DNA of 64,000 bases from Guadua angustifolia (lineage: Eukaryota; Streptophyta; Magnoliopsida; Poales; Poaceae). Positions 1-11,525 of this stretch are shown piece after piece; position 1 is the first letter of the stretch, and each line of letters starts with the position of its first letter. Position numbers and translations under genes: made by a program. The notes beneath the pieces are model-generated. The model made no database searches. It was given only the letters and a program-made list of their open reading frames with translations, and had not been told where the DNA came from. The stretch is taken from contig CM070520.1 of NCBI GenBank assembly GCA_036346375.1, positions 12,907,791 through 12,971,790 of the forward strand. Direction: 5' to 3'.

Positions 1-2059
1 AGCAAACGTGACTCCCAACACCTTGGTGTGGGTGCCCCTCCGAGCAATCCATTAAGAAACAGCTCGTACTACTCCAGCCTACCAATGTGCAAAGCTAGTT
101 TTAAGTAACTTAATAGGTTAAGGCTATCCCATTCCAGCACTTGTGGTTGTATGGAAATACTTGGATATAACTTACAATTACTTTGGTCCTTAATTCGACA
201 CAGGCAATAGTCTCCCCCTACACTACGTGCAAGTCCATGCAGCTCCGGCTATTGCCAATAATTGTCCGCATCAAAAACATAGTTTTATTTTTATTTTTAA
301 CCAAAATACCAATAACCATCATCATGTCTCAATATTTTCCAAGTTTCATCTGATCAATTTTTTCCAATTAATTTATCCTAAGTCTAAAGCATTGCTAAGC
401 ATGATCTCTACGCGTGAGGATACCCCTGTTGACATTATGCATTGTCTAACCATAATTCTAGGGTTGTTAAGGTTCACATGTCAATACTAAGGGAACTTCA
501 TAAGACAGCAGGTATATCTACCAGTACCCACAAAGTAGCAGCATTTAATGAAAATAGTATATGCAATGAAAATATTTAATAAAACATTTATAAAACTGAG
601 ATCAACATGATCAAAGGTGGTGCTTGCATTGCTCATTGATGTCTTCAACGAAGTTGAAGTCGCAGTCAACGATGGAAGTAATTACGTCGGGTCTACACGT
701 CGTTCAATGGAAATATAGCAAATAACAAACTTTCAATAAGGGCAAAAAGAATACAGATGGAAAAACCAAATAAAAACTTATTATAGAAAATAGACGTGTT
801 TAGGGTTTGAGTTGAATGATTCTATATTTTTATATTTTAGCCGACTAAATATGTACATACACACATATCATTGATAGATTTTTAGGTTAAGTGGCGCACA
901 ACTCTTTTACATATTATTTATTCTTGTTTTACGAATTCAAGAGGCTAAAATTATGTATTCTTGTATTTATAATATCGAATCTAAGAGGAAAGAGTTATTT
1001 GGATTAATAGAATTAAAACATTAGTTAATAAGTTGTGCGTTGTGAATGAACAGTACTTTTCTTTTACATAAAAAGTGGTCTCTGGTGTGTTAGAGTTGTT
1101 AAGTTAGGTTATTAGTTATATTTTTGTGGTCTTTAAGAAGGTTCTGATGATACAAATATCTTAACTGCAGATTTCTTTATTACTACTGAGTTCGTTTATT
1201 CATATTATCTGGTTCGGAAAACATAATACTTAGGGTTATACTACTATCAGGATTTCCATGCAAAGCATGACAAAATGAGATTATTCCTTTAGAATAGGGT
1301 AATCTATACTTTGGGAGAGTTTCTAAGCTGATTTTACAAATTTTAGTGTTTAAATGAGCCATTATATTCACTGTCGAATTAGCTTATATGGTATGGTAAA
1401 GTTTAGTTATACGGAATTGAACTAGTACGGCAAAGCTTACAATTAAAACTTAAGGGCTTTGAACTAGCTGAATTTAGTTAAAAAATAGGTTGTAAATAAG
1501 ATATTTTTCTAGAATATGATAGTCCATATACCAAAGTATGCTTCTAAACCAGTCGTACTAATATTTGCATTTATATGAGTATTTCTAGAGGTCACTGAAA
1601 GGGCTCTAGTTGGTTCAGTTTACTGCACGACCAGTTTATGAAGGATGTTTGTAGTAGTAAGATTTATACACAGAGCAAGTTCTAAATAGAATATTTTTCT
1701 AGATTATGGTAGTACATATTATGAAGTATGTTTTTGGGGCATTCTTTCAAATTTTTACATTTAACTAAGGTATTTTACAGGCTAGTGAAAATGCCCAAGT
1801 GATTTAAATTTCACGCGTTTTACGTCCTGTTTTCGTTTCTAGTTTGCGACTGCATCTTACAAGGTAATTTAACCATTTTTCAGGTGTGAGCAATGGCGAT
1901 TTGGGCTAGATGATTGGCTTGGTGATCTAGTGTGAGCAATCGGTGCAGGAGGCTATGGCGGGCAAGGTGAGACGCTTATGGAGTGCTTGGTTTCAATTTA
2001 TAGCCAGGAGGATGGCCTCTACAGGATTTGAATGCAGGTACGTTTTGGTGGCAGGAGCT
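1..2059. other. Intergenic DNA, no supported gene
   Basis: AT-rich sequence without an ORF longer than 87 codons and without a recognisable protein motif on either strand. The only structure I can support is the weak duplication listed separately near 1.5-1.8 kb. Confidence 0.6.
1501..1830. repeat. Diverged ~190-bp tandem duplication
   Basis: The block opening with ATATTTTTCTAG at 1501 recurs at 1691. The later landmarks (AGTATG, then a CTAG/CTGAAA-like stretch) follow in the same order. The copies are strongly diverged, so the duplication is old. No coding content. Confidence 0.5.
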
Positions 2060-2064
2060 CCTTG

Positions 2065-2344
2065 TGTTGAAGTATAAGTGAATTGTCCATCTTTTCTCAT
2101 CAACTTAAGCTTTTGGGTGAACTGGCTGGTGCATGCAACTTAATATGGTATCAGAGCCAAGAGGTCTTGAGTTCAAGACTCGGCTGGCGCAATTTAAAAA
2201 AATAATTGCAGTCCACTTCTATTCCACGTCCTAGACCTGAGGGAGCCCGTACGTGAGAGAGAGTGTTGAAGTATAAGTGAATTGCCCACTTTTCCTCATC
2301 AGTTTAAGATTTTAGGTGAACTGGTTGGTACATACAACTCAATA
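2065..2344 (+). mobile_element. Complete SMART/TRIM-type miniature LTR retrotransposon
   Basis: Two 81-bp direct repeats, 2065-2145 and 2264-2344, both open with TGTTGAAGTATAAGTGAATT and close with CAATA or TAATA. A primer-binding site TGGTATCAGAGCC, complementary to initiator tRNA-Met, starts immediately after the left repeat (2146). A purine tract GAGAGAGAG lies directly before the right repeat. The 5-bp direct repeat CCTTG flanks the element at 2060-2064 and 2345-2349, as expected of LTR integration. There is no coding capacity, so it must be mobilised in trans. The size and layout match the SMART family of small LTR retrotransposons described in grasses. The LTRs end in TA rather than the usual CA. 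Confidence 0.88.
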
Positions 2345-2549
2345 CCTTGAGTGTTCCAGGGATCAGAGAATTAGGCGGCAAGGGAACAGAGCTATGTCTG
2401 CGCGAGAGAGAGGGGGGGATCAGAGAGGAGGTGAAAGGAGAAGAATGAGGAAGGATGAAGAGAGTGGCTGACGTGTCCTTGGCCTTAGAGCATCTCCAAC
2501 AGTCCCGTATATCCATACCGAATCGCTAATTTTGGGATCGATCGAAAAA

Positions 2550-3060
2550 TCACCGCCTCCAACAGTCCCTCATCTTCCTCCCTAAATCTCCGCTTGCCCC
2601 AAAAACAGCCCCAGCCATCCCCATATTCCCGTAGCGATTCCGGTCTCCCAATCTGCGATTCGCGCCCCTCCCGCGGAGAAATCTTGTGCGCGGGTTTCCT
2701 TCGCGCCATTCCAGCTCTTCCCCCACCTCATTCGCTGCAGACCGAGCGGCGCCGGCTACCAATGACCCGACGCCGCCGACCATTGGCCAAGGAGGAGGTG
2801 GTCGTGCGCTCCGCCTCGCCATCATCTGACAACGTCCTCACCTTCGCCGGTGAAGCGTTCTGATTTATGGGCGCGCCAGAGAGAGAAAAACAAACAGACG
2901 AACGAGCGGCGCGCAGCATCCACGGAGAAAACCCGCGCGCCGCCGCGCCGCCTCGCGCCTCCTCCTAATTGGCCACTTCCTCTCTCATCCACGGGCGCTC
3001 CCACGCCGTCTCCGATCTGCCCTCTTCTTCTGGTCGACGCGTGTGAGAGGTAATGGCAAG
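2550..3060. other. GC-rich block inside the PIF-like element
   Basis: This block differs sharply in base composition from the rest of the element. Several overlapping short frames of 63-91 codons are open on both strands, as expected from GC-rich DNA, and none has a recognisable domain. It may be a captured promoter or first exon of a host gene. I cannot name a source gene. Confidence 0.35.
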
Positions 3061-3737
3061 GCTCGCCCAACCGTGATCCCCCCCCCAAGTTAAGGTTTTC
3101 TTTTTGAAACGTGTTGAAGAGTTCAATTCATGGAGATTTACAAGCGCCCTGGTTTACAGTAGGCCATCCATGCTCCGGAGCTACGGCCAGTTAGTTTAGT
3201 TTCCTTTTCTGTGCGTGGAGCGCGTCCTAGCTTCAGCTTCGATGTCAGATGTGTTTGGCCTTGGTGAAATTTGTTGCTTTCTGCTTGGGTTTTGTAAGGC
3301 GCTCCTAATCATTAATAGCAATTGGGTTGAAATTTAGGTAATTGGTGGTGCGGATCTTATGTAATAAGACGAGATAACAAAATTAAGGAGGTCAATACAA
3401 CCGTCTTGAAGTCTGAGAACAACCTGAGAAAGTAGGAAACTAACTGACTAAACTGAACTGTATGTCATAGACAACAAATGCAGAAAATGAATGTGGAAGC
3501 ATTATAAGTCTGAGAACCAAAGATTCTAATATGTGCCTTTCCTGGCCAGCAGTTTCCCATATTTCAAACTTCACTGTTGTAGTAGAGTCCTCCAATGCCA
3601 TCTAAGTGGAGGTGTAATGCAAGTCAATAATTTCTGCATTATCTGAATTGCTTCAATTATCCCCAGTATTGCCATTTTCTGTCATTGTGTTAATGAGTTA
3701 CCCCTGAATTGCTTCAATTATCCAAATTGAACTTTGT

Positions 3738-3998
3738 GCTAAAATTGGATTGTTCAGTATTGCCATTTTCTGTCAGCTCCGAGTGATGCTAAAACTGGAT
3801 TGTTCAGTATTGCCATTTTCTGTCAGCCCCGAGTGATGCTAAAATTGTAGCAGCTCAGGCTAACTTTGTGCTAAAACTGGATTGTTCAGTATTGCCATTT
3901 TCTGTCAGCTCCGAGTGATGCTAAAATTGTAGCAGCTCAGGCTACCTTTGTGATAAAAGTGGATTGTTCAGTATTGCCATTTTCTGTCGCAACTCAGG
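3738..3998. repeat. Imperfect tandem repeat, four units
   Basis: Units starting with GCTAAAACTGGATTGTTCAG (or variants) occur at about 3738, 3788, 3870 and 3952, with spacings of 50, 82 and 82 bp. The longer spacing includes an extra GTAGCAGCTCAGGCTA segment, so two repeat lengths are nested. Non-coding, within the PIF-like element. Confidence 0.75.
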
Positions 3999-4262
3999 CT
4001 CTGCCTACAACATGCAGTTTCATGATACCTGCCATAGTAGTTCAATATAGTTTCATCACATTACACTCATGATGAGACTGTCTACATATAGGAAAGTGAA
4101 ATGAATGAACTGTAATACAAAAGGAAATTCAATATAGTATGTCAACAAAAAAATAAAACTTAATATTGATCTGCATGATGTTGCCATAGGTGCTCACTAG
4201 GACTTCTCCCTCGTCTTCTTTTTCTTGGCAATTTATGAGAACGTATGACACTGTGTTCTTTT

Positions 4263-4389
4263 CAATTTCGGAAGCTTTTGTGGTCACGGCAATGTGTTCT
4301 TTTCCGTGGCAATCTCGGAAGCTTTTGTGGTCACGGCAATGTGTTCTTGGATTTGGCAATTTCGGTAGCTTTTCTTGTCACGGCAATGC
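4263..4389. repeat. Tandem repeat, three ~47-bp units
   Basis: CAATTTCGGAAGCTTTTGTG and close variants start at 4263, 4310 and 4358, each followed by a TCACGGCAATG landmark. The array lies near the right end of the PIF-like element. Confidence 0.75.
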
Positions 4390-4641
4390 ACAACGTGTCC
4401 ATGCATCTACGATTCTTTTTCAAATCGGACAGGAAGAATTGGTATTTCGACAGGGACTCTGATTTTCTGGTCACGCGAGGATCGAGCTGTATGCCGTGGA
4501 TAATTTCAAATGTGTTTTTTTGGGAGAAAAAAAGGGAACAGTTGGAGAACAAGGCAGTTTGTAGACCCAAAAATTTTTGGGAAGGTCCCAATCTAAAGAT
4601 ATTGGGGGTCTAAATATTAGGAACTGTTGGAGATGCTCTTA

Positions 4642-6055
4642 GGCTGCGCAAATGCGGCGCCGACCGAAGAACACGAAGAGGCGGTGCTGCTCAGCTCTTG
4701 TTCTGGCGCGTGCTCTTTCTCGGGTCTTCATGAGTGCGAGCATGGGGCTTCTCGGCGGGATAAGCTTCGTGGTAGAGACAGCTGGGTCGTGGCCTCGATT
4801 GCAAGGAATTGCGGCGGCAAAACGACAGCCAACAAAGGCGGTAGCTCGAGTTAGCTCTGTCCTGTGTAGAACTGTGAGGAGAGGGGAGAATATTGGAGAA
4901 GATGAAGCTGCTGATGTGTGGGGGCAGATGGCAGGGAAGGAGAGAGGCGGTTGGAATGTGCTCGGCTGTGCAAACTGCATTTGATTTTTGTTTTGCTTAG
5001 ACCAAGAACAGAAAGCTTTTACACGGCTGGCTGTGCTTGCTGCGTGCTGGCCTGAGGTTGAAGATGGTGCTGCCAGGTGGGGTCCATGTGCAACTATTCC
5101 ACAGACTTCTAGTCAGACCGAGGAAAACCGGCTGAATTAAGATAGAGAACCGACTTAGAATTTTCTGAAACTTTTACTAAAGGTTGAAAAGATAAGGATT
5201 ATTATCTGGTAAAAATTTTAGATTAAAATGATTTATTAAAAAATTTAAATAATTCTGACAATGCATGCTGCCAGATTTTTCACTTTCTGATTTTTATTTA
5301 ATTTAAGAAAAACATTTGGTATATATTTTTGTAGATTTTATGAGAGTTAATAATCGTATTTTTCATCTTGTGTAAAATTTTCAGATTTTTATACATAATA
5401 TTTTAATTCTAAAAATTCTGACATTACTATTTTCAGATTTATTCATTTTATATTTTTGAATTTTTAAAGGAATTAAATATAATTTTTAATTTCTGATATT
5501 TTTACCAGATGTATATATCAAGTTTATGTTGGCATTTTAAAAATATTGGCTTCAGAAAAGCCATGGATATTTCTACACAATTCTGACAAGATCAAGATTG
5601 ATATCTTATCTCATAATTACATTTGTCTTTTCTTACATTTTAATGGTTTAGAATATCTCAACTGACATGATTAGGGTTCTGGAGTGCTATGATATTTTAG
5701 TACAAGTTTTGCAGATTTTTTTTGATTTTATATTTTTTACCTTTTTACTTTTACCATTTTACCATTTCACTATATTGATTTTCTTTTCAAAGCAAATACT
5801 CAAGAAAACCAATAATTCGAGAAAAATCAGGAAATGAACCTTTCAAATTAGACATCACATTTCAAATTTATTCTTATAGTTTGTTTGGTTTGGGAGAAAA
5901 GTTTTTAGTATTACAATTTATACTTTTCTTAAGATTAAAATACAAAGAAAATGAGGGAAAGATATTATTTTAAATCAAAATCTTGATTTCAATTTAAAAT
6001 TTTCATTCAATTCTATTTTTAAATTCAAAATTTTTATTTTTTTATTTTTGAATTT
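4642..6055. other. Intergenic DNA, no supported gene
   Basis: A short GC-rich stretch (4650-5100) carries open frames on both strands with no recognisable domain. It is followed by about 900 bp of very AT-rich DNA with poly-T/A runs and no coding potential. Confidence 0.5.
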
Positions 6056-6059
6056 TTGA

Positions 6060-6313
6060 AATGGTACGCATCTTCTTTAGAAGAAGCGAAACGATAGGGA
6101 ACCGATAGAGATGAGGATGTGTCATCTCTATTGGTTCTTATAAGGAACCGATAGAGATGACTGCTCATCTTTATCGGTTTTTTAGATGAAGCAATAGAGA
6201 TGACTCCTTCATCACAATCGGGCAAAAACCGACTGTAATAGCACCATCTCATCTCTGTCTAATAACTTTGTGTCACCACAGAACCGATTGTGATGTATAT
6301 TCGTGTAGTAGTG
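6060..6313. mobile_element. CACTA element right-end remnant
   Basis: A cluster of subterminal motifs, ACCGATAGAGATGA in both orientations, ends at 6301-6313 in CGTGTAGTAGTG, the inverse of a CACTACTACACG terminus. Repeated short subterminal motifs next to a CACTA terminus are typical of En/Spm-type elements. I found no matching left end upstream, so only one end is supported. Confidence 0.55.
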
Positions 6314-6699
6314 TGTGACAATTCTGTTTAAATGACTGAAAAATGTAAGAGTTTATTTGCTGGATTCACCTCTTAGAATATTCTCAAAATGTAAGAGTTT
6401 ATTTGCTGGATCAAGCTGAAAAACACATCAGTATCCATCTTTCAGTTTAAAGTACACGAGAACAGATCATGTGTATAGAATGCAATGGATGGTCATAAAT
6501 CTACTCTCGAACAATGAACAGGGGTTAAGCCAAGAGCTCTTTTACAATACACAAGAACGAATATGGGCCGTCTATTTCTTTAGATCCAAAGGTTGAGATT
6601 AGATTAGATTTGACTATACTACCATGTGTAGTATGGGTAGTATAACCCGTGGAGGGTTATAATGGTAAATAATCGCCACAGATGGCCCATTAAGCATAA

Positions 6700-7030
6700 G
6701 CGTATTCGCTTCCAAAATAATAATTAAAAGTCGACTTACCGCTTGGAAAAAGAATTTTAATTAAAAGCTATAGTCCGCTTGGAAAAGTAAGTTATATAAT
6801 TTGTCATCTGGTTTGGAAAAGAAATTTAATTAAAAGTCGTAGTCTTGCTTGGAAAAGTAAGTTATATAAGTCATCATCTGCTTGGAAAAGAATTTTAATT
6901 AAAAGTCAGAGTGCCGCTTGGAAAAGTAAGTTATATAAGTCATCACACCGCTTGCAAAAATAATTTTAATTAAAAGTCATTGGACCGCTATGGAAATATT
7001 TCGATCTGATTGGACCGCTTGCAATATTAT
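6700..7030. repeat. Left subterminal repeats of the CACTA-like element
   Basis: At least six variants of CCGCTTGGAAAAGTAAGTTA and TTTTAATTAAAAGTC alternate. They correspond, inverted, to the CCAAGCGGT repeats at 10520-10810. In En/Spm elements such arrays bind the element's own DNA-binding protein; that role is inferred here. Confidence 0.7.
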
Positions 7031-7309
7031 TTTAGCGGGCATAGATCTTGGATGTAATACCACAAATCTTCTTTGCGGGGTTTTCGACAAGAAATGTTTT
7101 TGTGCCTTCTTGATTTTCGAGTGCGGTTGTTTCGTCGTAGGTCATCCTTTTAGCCCGGTTTTCTTTTAGCCCAGCCGGCCCAACTGATCCCCCTAACCCT
7201 AAATCTCGCATCCTTGTAATCTCGGGTTTTCCACGAGTCTGGGACTTCTATTCCGGGTGGTTGGAGGGCCTGGTTGTGTTTTGTGAGGGTTCTAGGGTTG
7301 AGTATGGGA

Positions 7310-7990
7310 GAGAATTTTATTGTCTTTTCCTATTTTCTCCCACCTAACCTTATCTTTTCCCCACCCTCTTCTTCTCCTCCATAAGGGTGAAAATGGGACA
7401 GAAAATATTCGCCCGATCCGTAATCCGAATAGAGCTATCCGTCCGGATCCGGATCTGAATATTTTATCCGGATACGGAGTCTTTGGTATCCGACGGATAT
7501 AGGATCGGATCCGGATATCGGGTAATTTCACATTCGGATATCCGTTTTCGCTGTGAGTCTTTGACTCTTTGTGAGCCGTTCGGCACTTCATCTTCGGCCC
7601 AGCCCACAGCCCAGTCCACGCCTCCTCTATCCTCTCCACTTCTCCAGTCTCCAGGAGACCTCCAGCCCAGCTCTCCTCCAGGCGAAACCCTCAAACCCTA
7701 TCCTCTCCTGCTCTCCAGCTCTCCTCCAGGCTCCAGCCGTTCCCGGGCGTCGCCGCCACCCGGGCGTCGCCGCCAGCCGGTCGTCCCCGCGCCTCCACCG
7801 AGCCGCCGCCTGGTCTCGCCGCCCGGTCCCCGCGCCTCCACCGAGCCGACGCCCGGTCGCCGCGCCTCCACCGAGCCGCCGCCCGTCCCCGCGCCTCCAC
7901 GCCCGGTTGCTTCTCCTGGTATACTTCGGGGTTCTTCGCCCTACTTTGCTGCATTTGTTATGTGGAGTGAATGAGAACTGTGGTTGTTAC
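7310..7990 (+). other. GC-rich, proline-coding leader-like block
   Basis: This block is rich in GGATCCGGAT-type short repeats (7400-7550), then in CTCC/GCCGCC repeats that read as proline/serine/arginine-rich frames in all phases. No domain is visible. It sits upstream of the captured PDI exons and may be an acquired promoter or 5' leader. I do not regard its frames as real proteins. Confidence 0.35.
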
Positions 7991-8214
7991 TGCAGTTAGT
8001 GATTAGGATTTAGGAGCGGTTTTTGTGGCGTGATTTGTTCCGTGCGATTGCTTGCTTTTGAGTGTGACTCGATGCGATTGTTGGTGATGCAATAGTACGA
8101 CTCGATTTGGTTTAAAGCTGGGTACTGTCGTATACTCAATTATACCTGGAGTGACTGAGTTTCCATCTCTCAATCGATGCACAGAAATTACAAGAGGTGC
8201 ACAGAAATTAGGTT

Positions 8215-8781
8215 ATGCAACATTTTTATTGTTGTTCATTGTTTCCTGGTAAAGAGATGCCTCAGTTTTCAGTTTGTGCAGTTAACGGGTTAGTTTCAGA
8301 AGAACAGGTGCAATTGGATCCTAGTGGTAATTCTGTAGAAGTAGTTCAGTTCATCAAGGAAGTCAATTTTCAGTTGCTCTCAGATGGTGTACTGAAAATG
8401 CTTGAGTTTTATTTGCATCCTTCCCTGCCAGATAATCGGAATAGGTGTTTAGCTCAATTGATCCTCAATATGCAGTCTAAGGTGACCCATGTCATCATAG
8501 TAGAGAGTAGAATGCCAGTCTTATTGTGCTACCCATGTCTAAAGGGACTAAACTACTGCTGGACAAGAATTTCTAAATGCTTCATCTCTTCATTTCTGTT
8601 TTATTATGGTCATGGAGTCAACCTAGTAAGTTTTACAATAGTGAGAAGACTACCATGCGGTACCAGTTGGGCTTGCAAGTATCACAATATTCTGAGTTGG
8701 TTCACACTTCACACTTCTGAGTTGGTTCACACTTCTGTGCACCTTTTGTTTTTTTACATTTATGGTGCTTTCATACTGTAA
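8215..8781 (+). CDS. Open frame of unknown origin inside the CACTA-like element
   Basis: A 188-codon frame. The first ~100 residues look protein-like, with mixed charged and hydrophobic composition (for example LDPSGNSVEVVQFIKEVNFQ). The remainder is cysteine- and phenylalanine-rich and looks like read-through into non-coding DNA. I do not recognise a family. A GTAAAG at about 8250 and a GT near 8480 could be splice sites, so it may be a captured exon of a second host gene. It lies about 500 bp upstream of the PDI exons on the same strand. Confidence 0.25.
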   Translation: MQHFYCCSLFPGKEMPQFSVCAVNGLVSEEQVQLDPSGNSVEVVQFIKEVNFQLLSDGVLKMLEFYLHPSLPDNRNRCLAQLILNMQSKVTHVIIVESRMPVLLCYPCLKGLNYCWTRISKCFISSFLFYYGHGVNLVSFTIVRRLPCGTSWACKYHNILSWFTLHTSELVHTSVHLLFFYIYGAFIL

Positions 8782-8915
8782 TCACTCGTATGTGCATTTA
8801 CTTGTTGATACATTCGATGAGGCTATCATACTGCTCAAATTCTGTTATCAAGGTCGTCTATAAGGCTATAACAGTATAATTCGGTTTAACTTGCTACATG
8901 TTGGTCTACTGGCTG

Positions 8916-9047
8916 TGGCTTGCCAAATATTTGCTGGGGAATATGGCAATGAAATGGAAATAATTTTGGTTCATGGTGTTGTGGCATGCCAGATATTTGC
9001 TGGGGAATATGGCAATGAAATGGAAATAATTTTGGTTCATTGTGCAT
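8916..9047 (+). repeat. 66-bp tandem duplication
   Basis: Two nearly identical 66-bp copies, 8916-8981 and 8982-9047. The period is a multiple of three, and both copies read CQIFAGEYGNEMEIILVH in the same frame. The few differences suggest a recent duplication. Confidence 0.85.
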
Positions 9048-9278
9048 ACCATGTGTTCGATGAAATGGCTATGAGGATCAAGCACCCCATGTCCGCCAAG
9101 GCGCTGCAGTGCAGTTAATTGTGTATCCCTGTTGCATGTTTATGATGGTACCTCTCAGTTTCATTTAAATCCTAGTAAATGCAAGTAGTTGAAGAACCAG
9201 CAATTAGCAAACCAATGTTCCATCTTAACTTTCATAATGGCAACATTGTTTTAAATCTTTGTGCCTTCTGTCTTTCAG

Positions 9279-10162
9279 CCACCAATATAAAGATAGCAGC
9301 AGTTCCTTCAAGTGTCGTGGTGCTGACCCCAGAGATCTTTGACTCAGTTGTCCTTGATGAAACCAAAGATGTCCTTGTTGAGTTCTATGCCCCATGGTAG
9401 GTTTTTATGTTCAGTTTGTCATCTACCAAATTCTTTTTCATCATACTGCTTCAATGAATTGATTTCATTCTATGCCGTTTGTGTTTTACAGGTGCGGTCA
9501 CTGCAAGCATCTTGCTCCGGTCCGTAGTAGATCTTACTAGCTTGAAAATTTTCAAAACTGTGCATTTTTCTTTTGCTAGCACTGAGTTATACATCTTCAT
9601 TTTTTTCTGATCTAACTCAAGCTTGTACTTGTTTAGATATATGAGAAGCTGGCTTCTGTTTTCAAGCTGGATGAGGGTGTCGTGATTGCCAACCTTGATG
9701 CTGACAAACACACTGACTTGGCTGAAAAGTATACACTCTGAATAGTCTGCTCTAACGGTTCTTATATTGATTAGTTCCCGCCTTTATATTGATGTAATTT
9801 CATATCTTATATTGGAATAGTATGATGTGTTTCTGAGGGAACATCTGGACATGCCATTGATGTTCATGTACTTAGGGAACTGTTAGGTTTAACAGATTCG
9901 TTATCTGACTATCTGATGATTTTGGTTATGCATGTCATTTTCCCCCATAAAATAAAGAGAATTAGTAATCATGTATGTTATTTTCAGGTATGGAGTTTCT
10001 GGTTTTCCCACGTTGAAGTTCTTTCCGAAAGGAAACAAAGCTGGTGAAGATTATGACGGCAGTCGGGACTTGGATGACTTTGTCAAGTTTATTAATGAAA
10101 AGTGTGGAACCAGCCGTGATTCAAAGGGTCAACTTGGGGAAAAGATTGCTGCAAATTGTTGA
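9279..10162 (+). pseudogene. Protein disulfide isomerase (PDIL2-type) gene fragment, four exons
   Basis: Four exons with consensus splice sites, 9279-9396, 9492-9519, 9637-9728 and 9988-10162, join to 137 codons encoding one thioredoxin domain. It contains the active-site motif YAPWCGHCKHLAP (split by a phase-2 intron inside the Trp codon) and the cis-proline motif GVSGFPTLKFF. The sequence resembles the second thioredoxin domain of plant PDI-like 2 proteins, which oxidise and isomerise disulfides in the ER lumen. The signal peptide, first thioredoxin domain and C-terminal ERp29-like domain are absent, and the frame diverges after KGQL into a short tail ending at 10160-10162. An ATG at 9179 lies in frame through the first acceptor site, so about 170 residues could be made. 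Retained introns show DNA-level capture by the surrounding CACTA-like element. Confidence 0.85.
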
Positions 10163-10519
10163 GTGGTTTAGTTAATTAATGAGTATACTTTTGGTGTAAG
10201 TATGTAGGGCATACAAATAGATATATATGTCCATGTCTGTGGGAAGAGTAAATTTTGCACTCTAGTTATATTTTGGTATATGTCCATGTATGTGACATGT
10301 ATGTGAGGGGAGAATCTTTGTACTTCTGCTCTTTATATATTTTGGTGATGTTCACTTGTTGTACCTGTGGATGATTTGTGATAATGAAACTTTGGTACGT
10401 TGTTTTCTCGAGGAATTATATGTTATGGTGCTTGGATTGTATTTTATGGGTACTTGATATTATTATAAATTTGGCAAATATTTATTAAGTGGATATATAT
10501 TAAACTAATGCAATTATTT

Positions 10520-10810
10520 TTCCAAGCGGTATTTCTATTATTTAGTAATCATTTTTTGACTTGATTGAAATGCTAAATGCAAGCACATGTACAGCTTGGA
10601 ATTTTTGTTAAAGTTGTACTACTGCTTTTAAAATTTCAATACCCCAAGCGGTACTACTGCTTTTAAAAACGGTTTTACTAGCGGTAGTATCGCTTTTAAT
10701 GTATATACCGTTTGGAATACTTTTACAAGCAAAGATATTGGAAGCGAGATATTAGAATTCCAGCGATCCTCTCGCTTGAATATCAATTCCAAGCGGTTCT
10801 ACCGCTTGCG
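10520..10810. repeat. Right subterminal repeats of the CACTA-like element
   Basis: Multiple CCAAGCGGT, AGCGGTACTACTGCTT and CGCTTGAAT-type motifs in both orientations lead up to the terminus at 10828. They mirror the array at 6700-7030. Confidence 0.7.
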
Positions 10811-10828
10811 AAGACGTGTCATCTTGTA

Positions 10829-11525
10829 GTGAATTTTCTAGGCCAAAGACCCAACCCCGTGTCTCGTGGAGGGGTATAATGGTAATTGAGCAAAATGGCA
10901 TTCAGCACCGCCCTAACCTCAAGCCAAAAGACCAGAATACCCTCGAAAAATCAACAGTCAGATTTAATTTCTACTACCGTTATATACTACCATGGTAGCG
11001 CACAGTAAAAAATTCTCTAAGTCAAATACTCAAACCATGCTGTTATTACGAAATGATATCCCGGATTGTGCACTTCTACTGTTGAAAAGAAGGAATGGAC
11101 ATCCCGGTGATTTGAATATCACCAACGTTAACTGATGATGAATATGTTGTCCTCTGTAACATATACACTTGTACGGCCATGTGCTTGTCTTTGGAGCCAT
11201 CTAACTGTAGTACATTGTTCACGGCGGTTGATTCTTTTGGAGTTAAGCTTGGTTCGAGTAAGGCTGGTAAAAGTTAACATATAGCAATATTTAACAAGTG
11301 ATTCAATAATTTATCAGGCTCGTGAGCCATTCGAGCTCAGTCCGGTGAAGTTTGCGAGTTCAGGAACAAACTCGAGTTTGCTCATTTGTAGCTCGAACCG
11401 GGCTCAATTCGAGCCTAGAGTGAGCCGAGATTGAGTAACTCGTGAGCCTCGAGTTTTTTTTACAACCCTACATGCTAGTGTGTATCAACTTCACTAAAAC
11501 ACCATGCTGATCAGTTTATGTTGCA
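10829..11525. other. Intergenic DNA, no supported gene
   Basis: No ORF with a recognisable motif. One phrase, GTGGAGGG(G)TATAATGGTAA, occurs both here (10866) and just outside the left end of the CACTA-like element (6650) in the same orientation, which suggests related flanking DNA. Confidence 0.5.

Larger units (their letters stand above)
2488..4638. mobile_element. Non-autonomous PIF/Harbinger-like element, 2.15 kb
   Basis: The terminal inverted repeat GAGCATCTCCAACAGT at 2488 is matched by its inverse ending at 4638, and the trinucleotide TTA flanks both ends (2485-2487, 4639-4641). A 3-bp TTA/TAA target duplication is the mark of the PIF/Harbinger superfamily. I find no transposase. The left 550 bp are GC-rich and could be an acquired promoter or exon; the rest is AT-richer and holds two short tandem arrays. 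The right ~115 bp closely match the right end of the 336-bp MITE at 22572-22907, so the two belong to one family. Confidence 0.8.
6676..10828. mobile_element. Non-autonomous CACTA-like element carrying host gene fragments
   Basis: The right end (10811-10828) reads GTGTCATCTTGTAGTG, the inverse of a CACTACAAGATGACAC terminus. It is preceded by many copies of the subterminal motif CCAAGCGGT/ACCGCTTGG (10520-10810). The left end has matching motifs (CCGCTTGGAAAA, 6700-7030) and a degenerate terminus at about 6676 that aligns to the right terminus with a small deletion. No transposase is present. Between the ends lie a GC-rich leader, an unidentified open frame and an intron-containing PDI fragment. 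I infer a transduplicating (Pack-type) CACTA element. The target duplication is not clear, so the exact left border is uncertain. Confidence 0.65.

Noticed and set aside
4639..4984. Overlapping open frames of about 110 codons on both strands
   Set aside because: No recognisable domain, atypical composition, no conserved splice or promoter context.
7483..7999. Long overlapping open frames rich in proline and arginine
   Set aside because: All phases of a GC-rich, repetitive stretch are open at once. No domain, no codon-level signal. Treated as a leader-like block.
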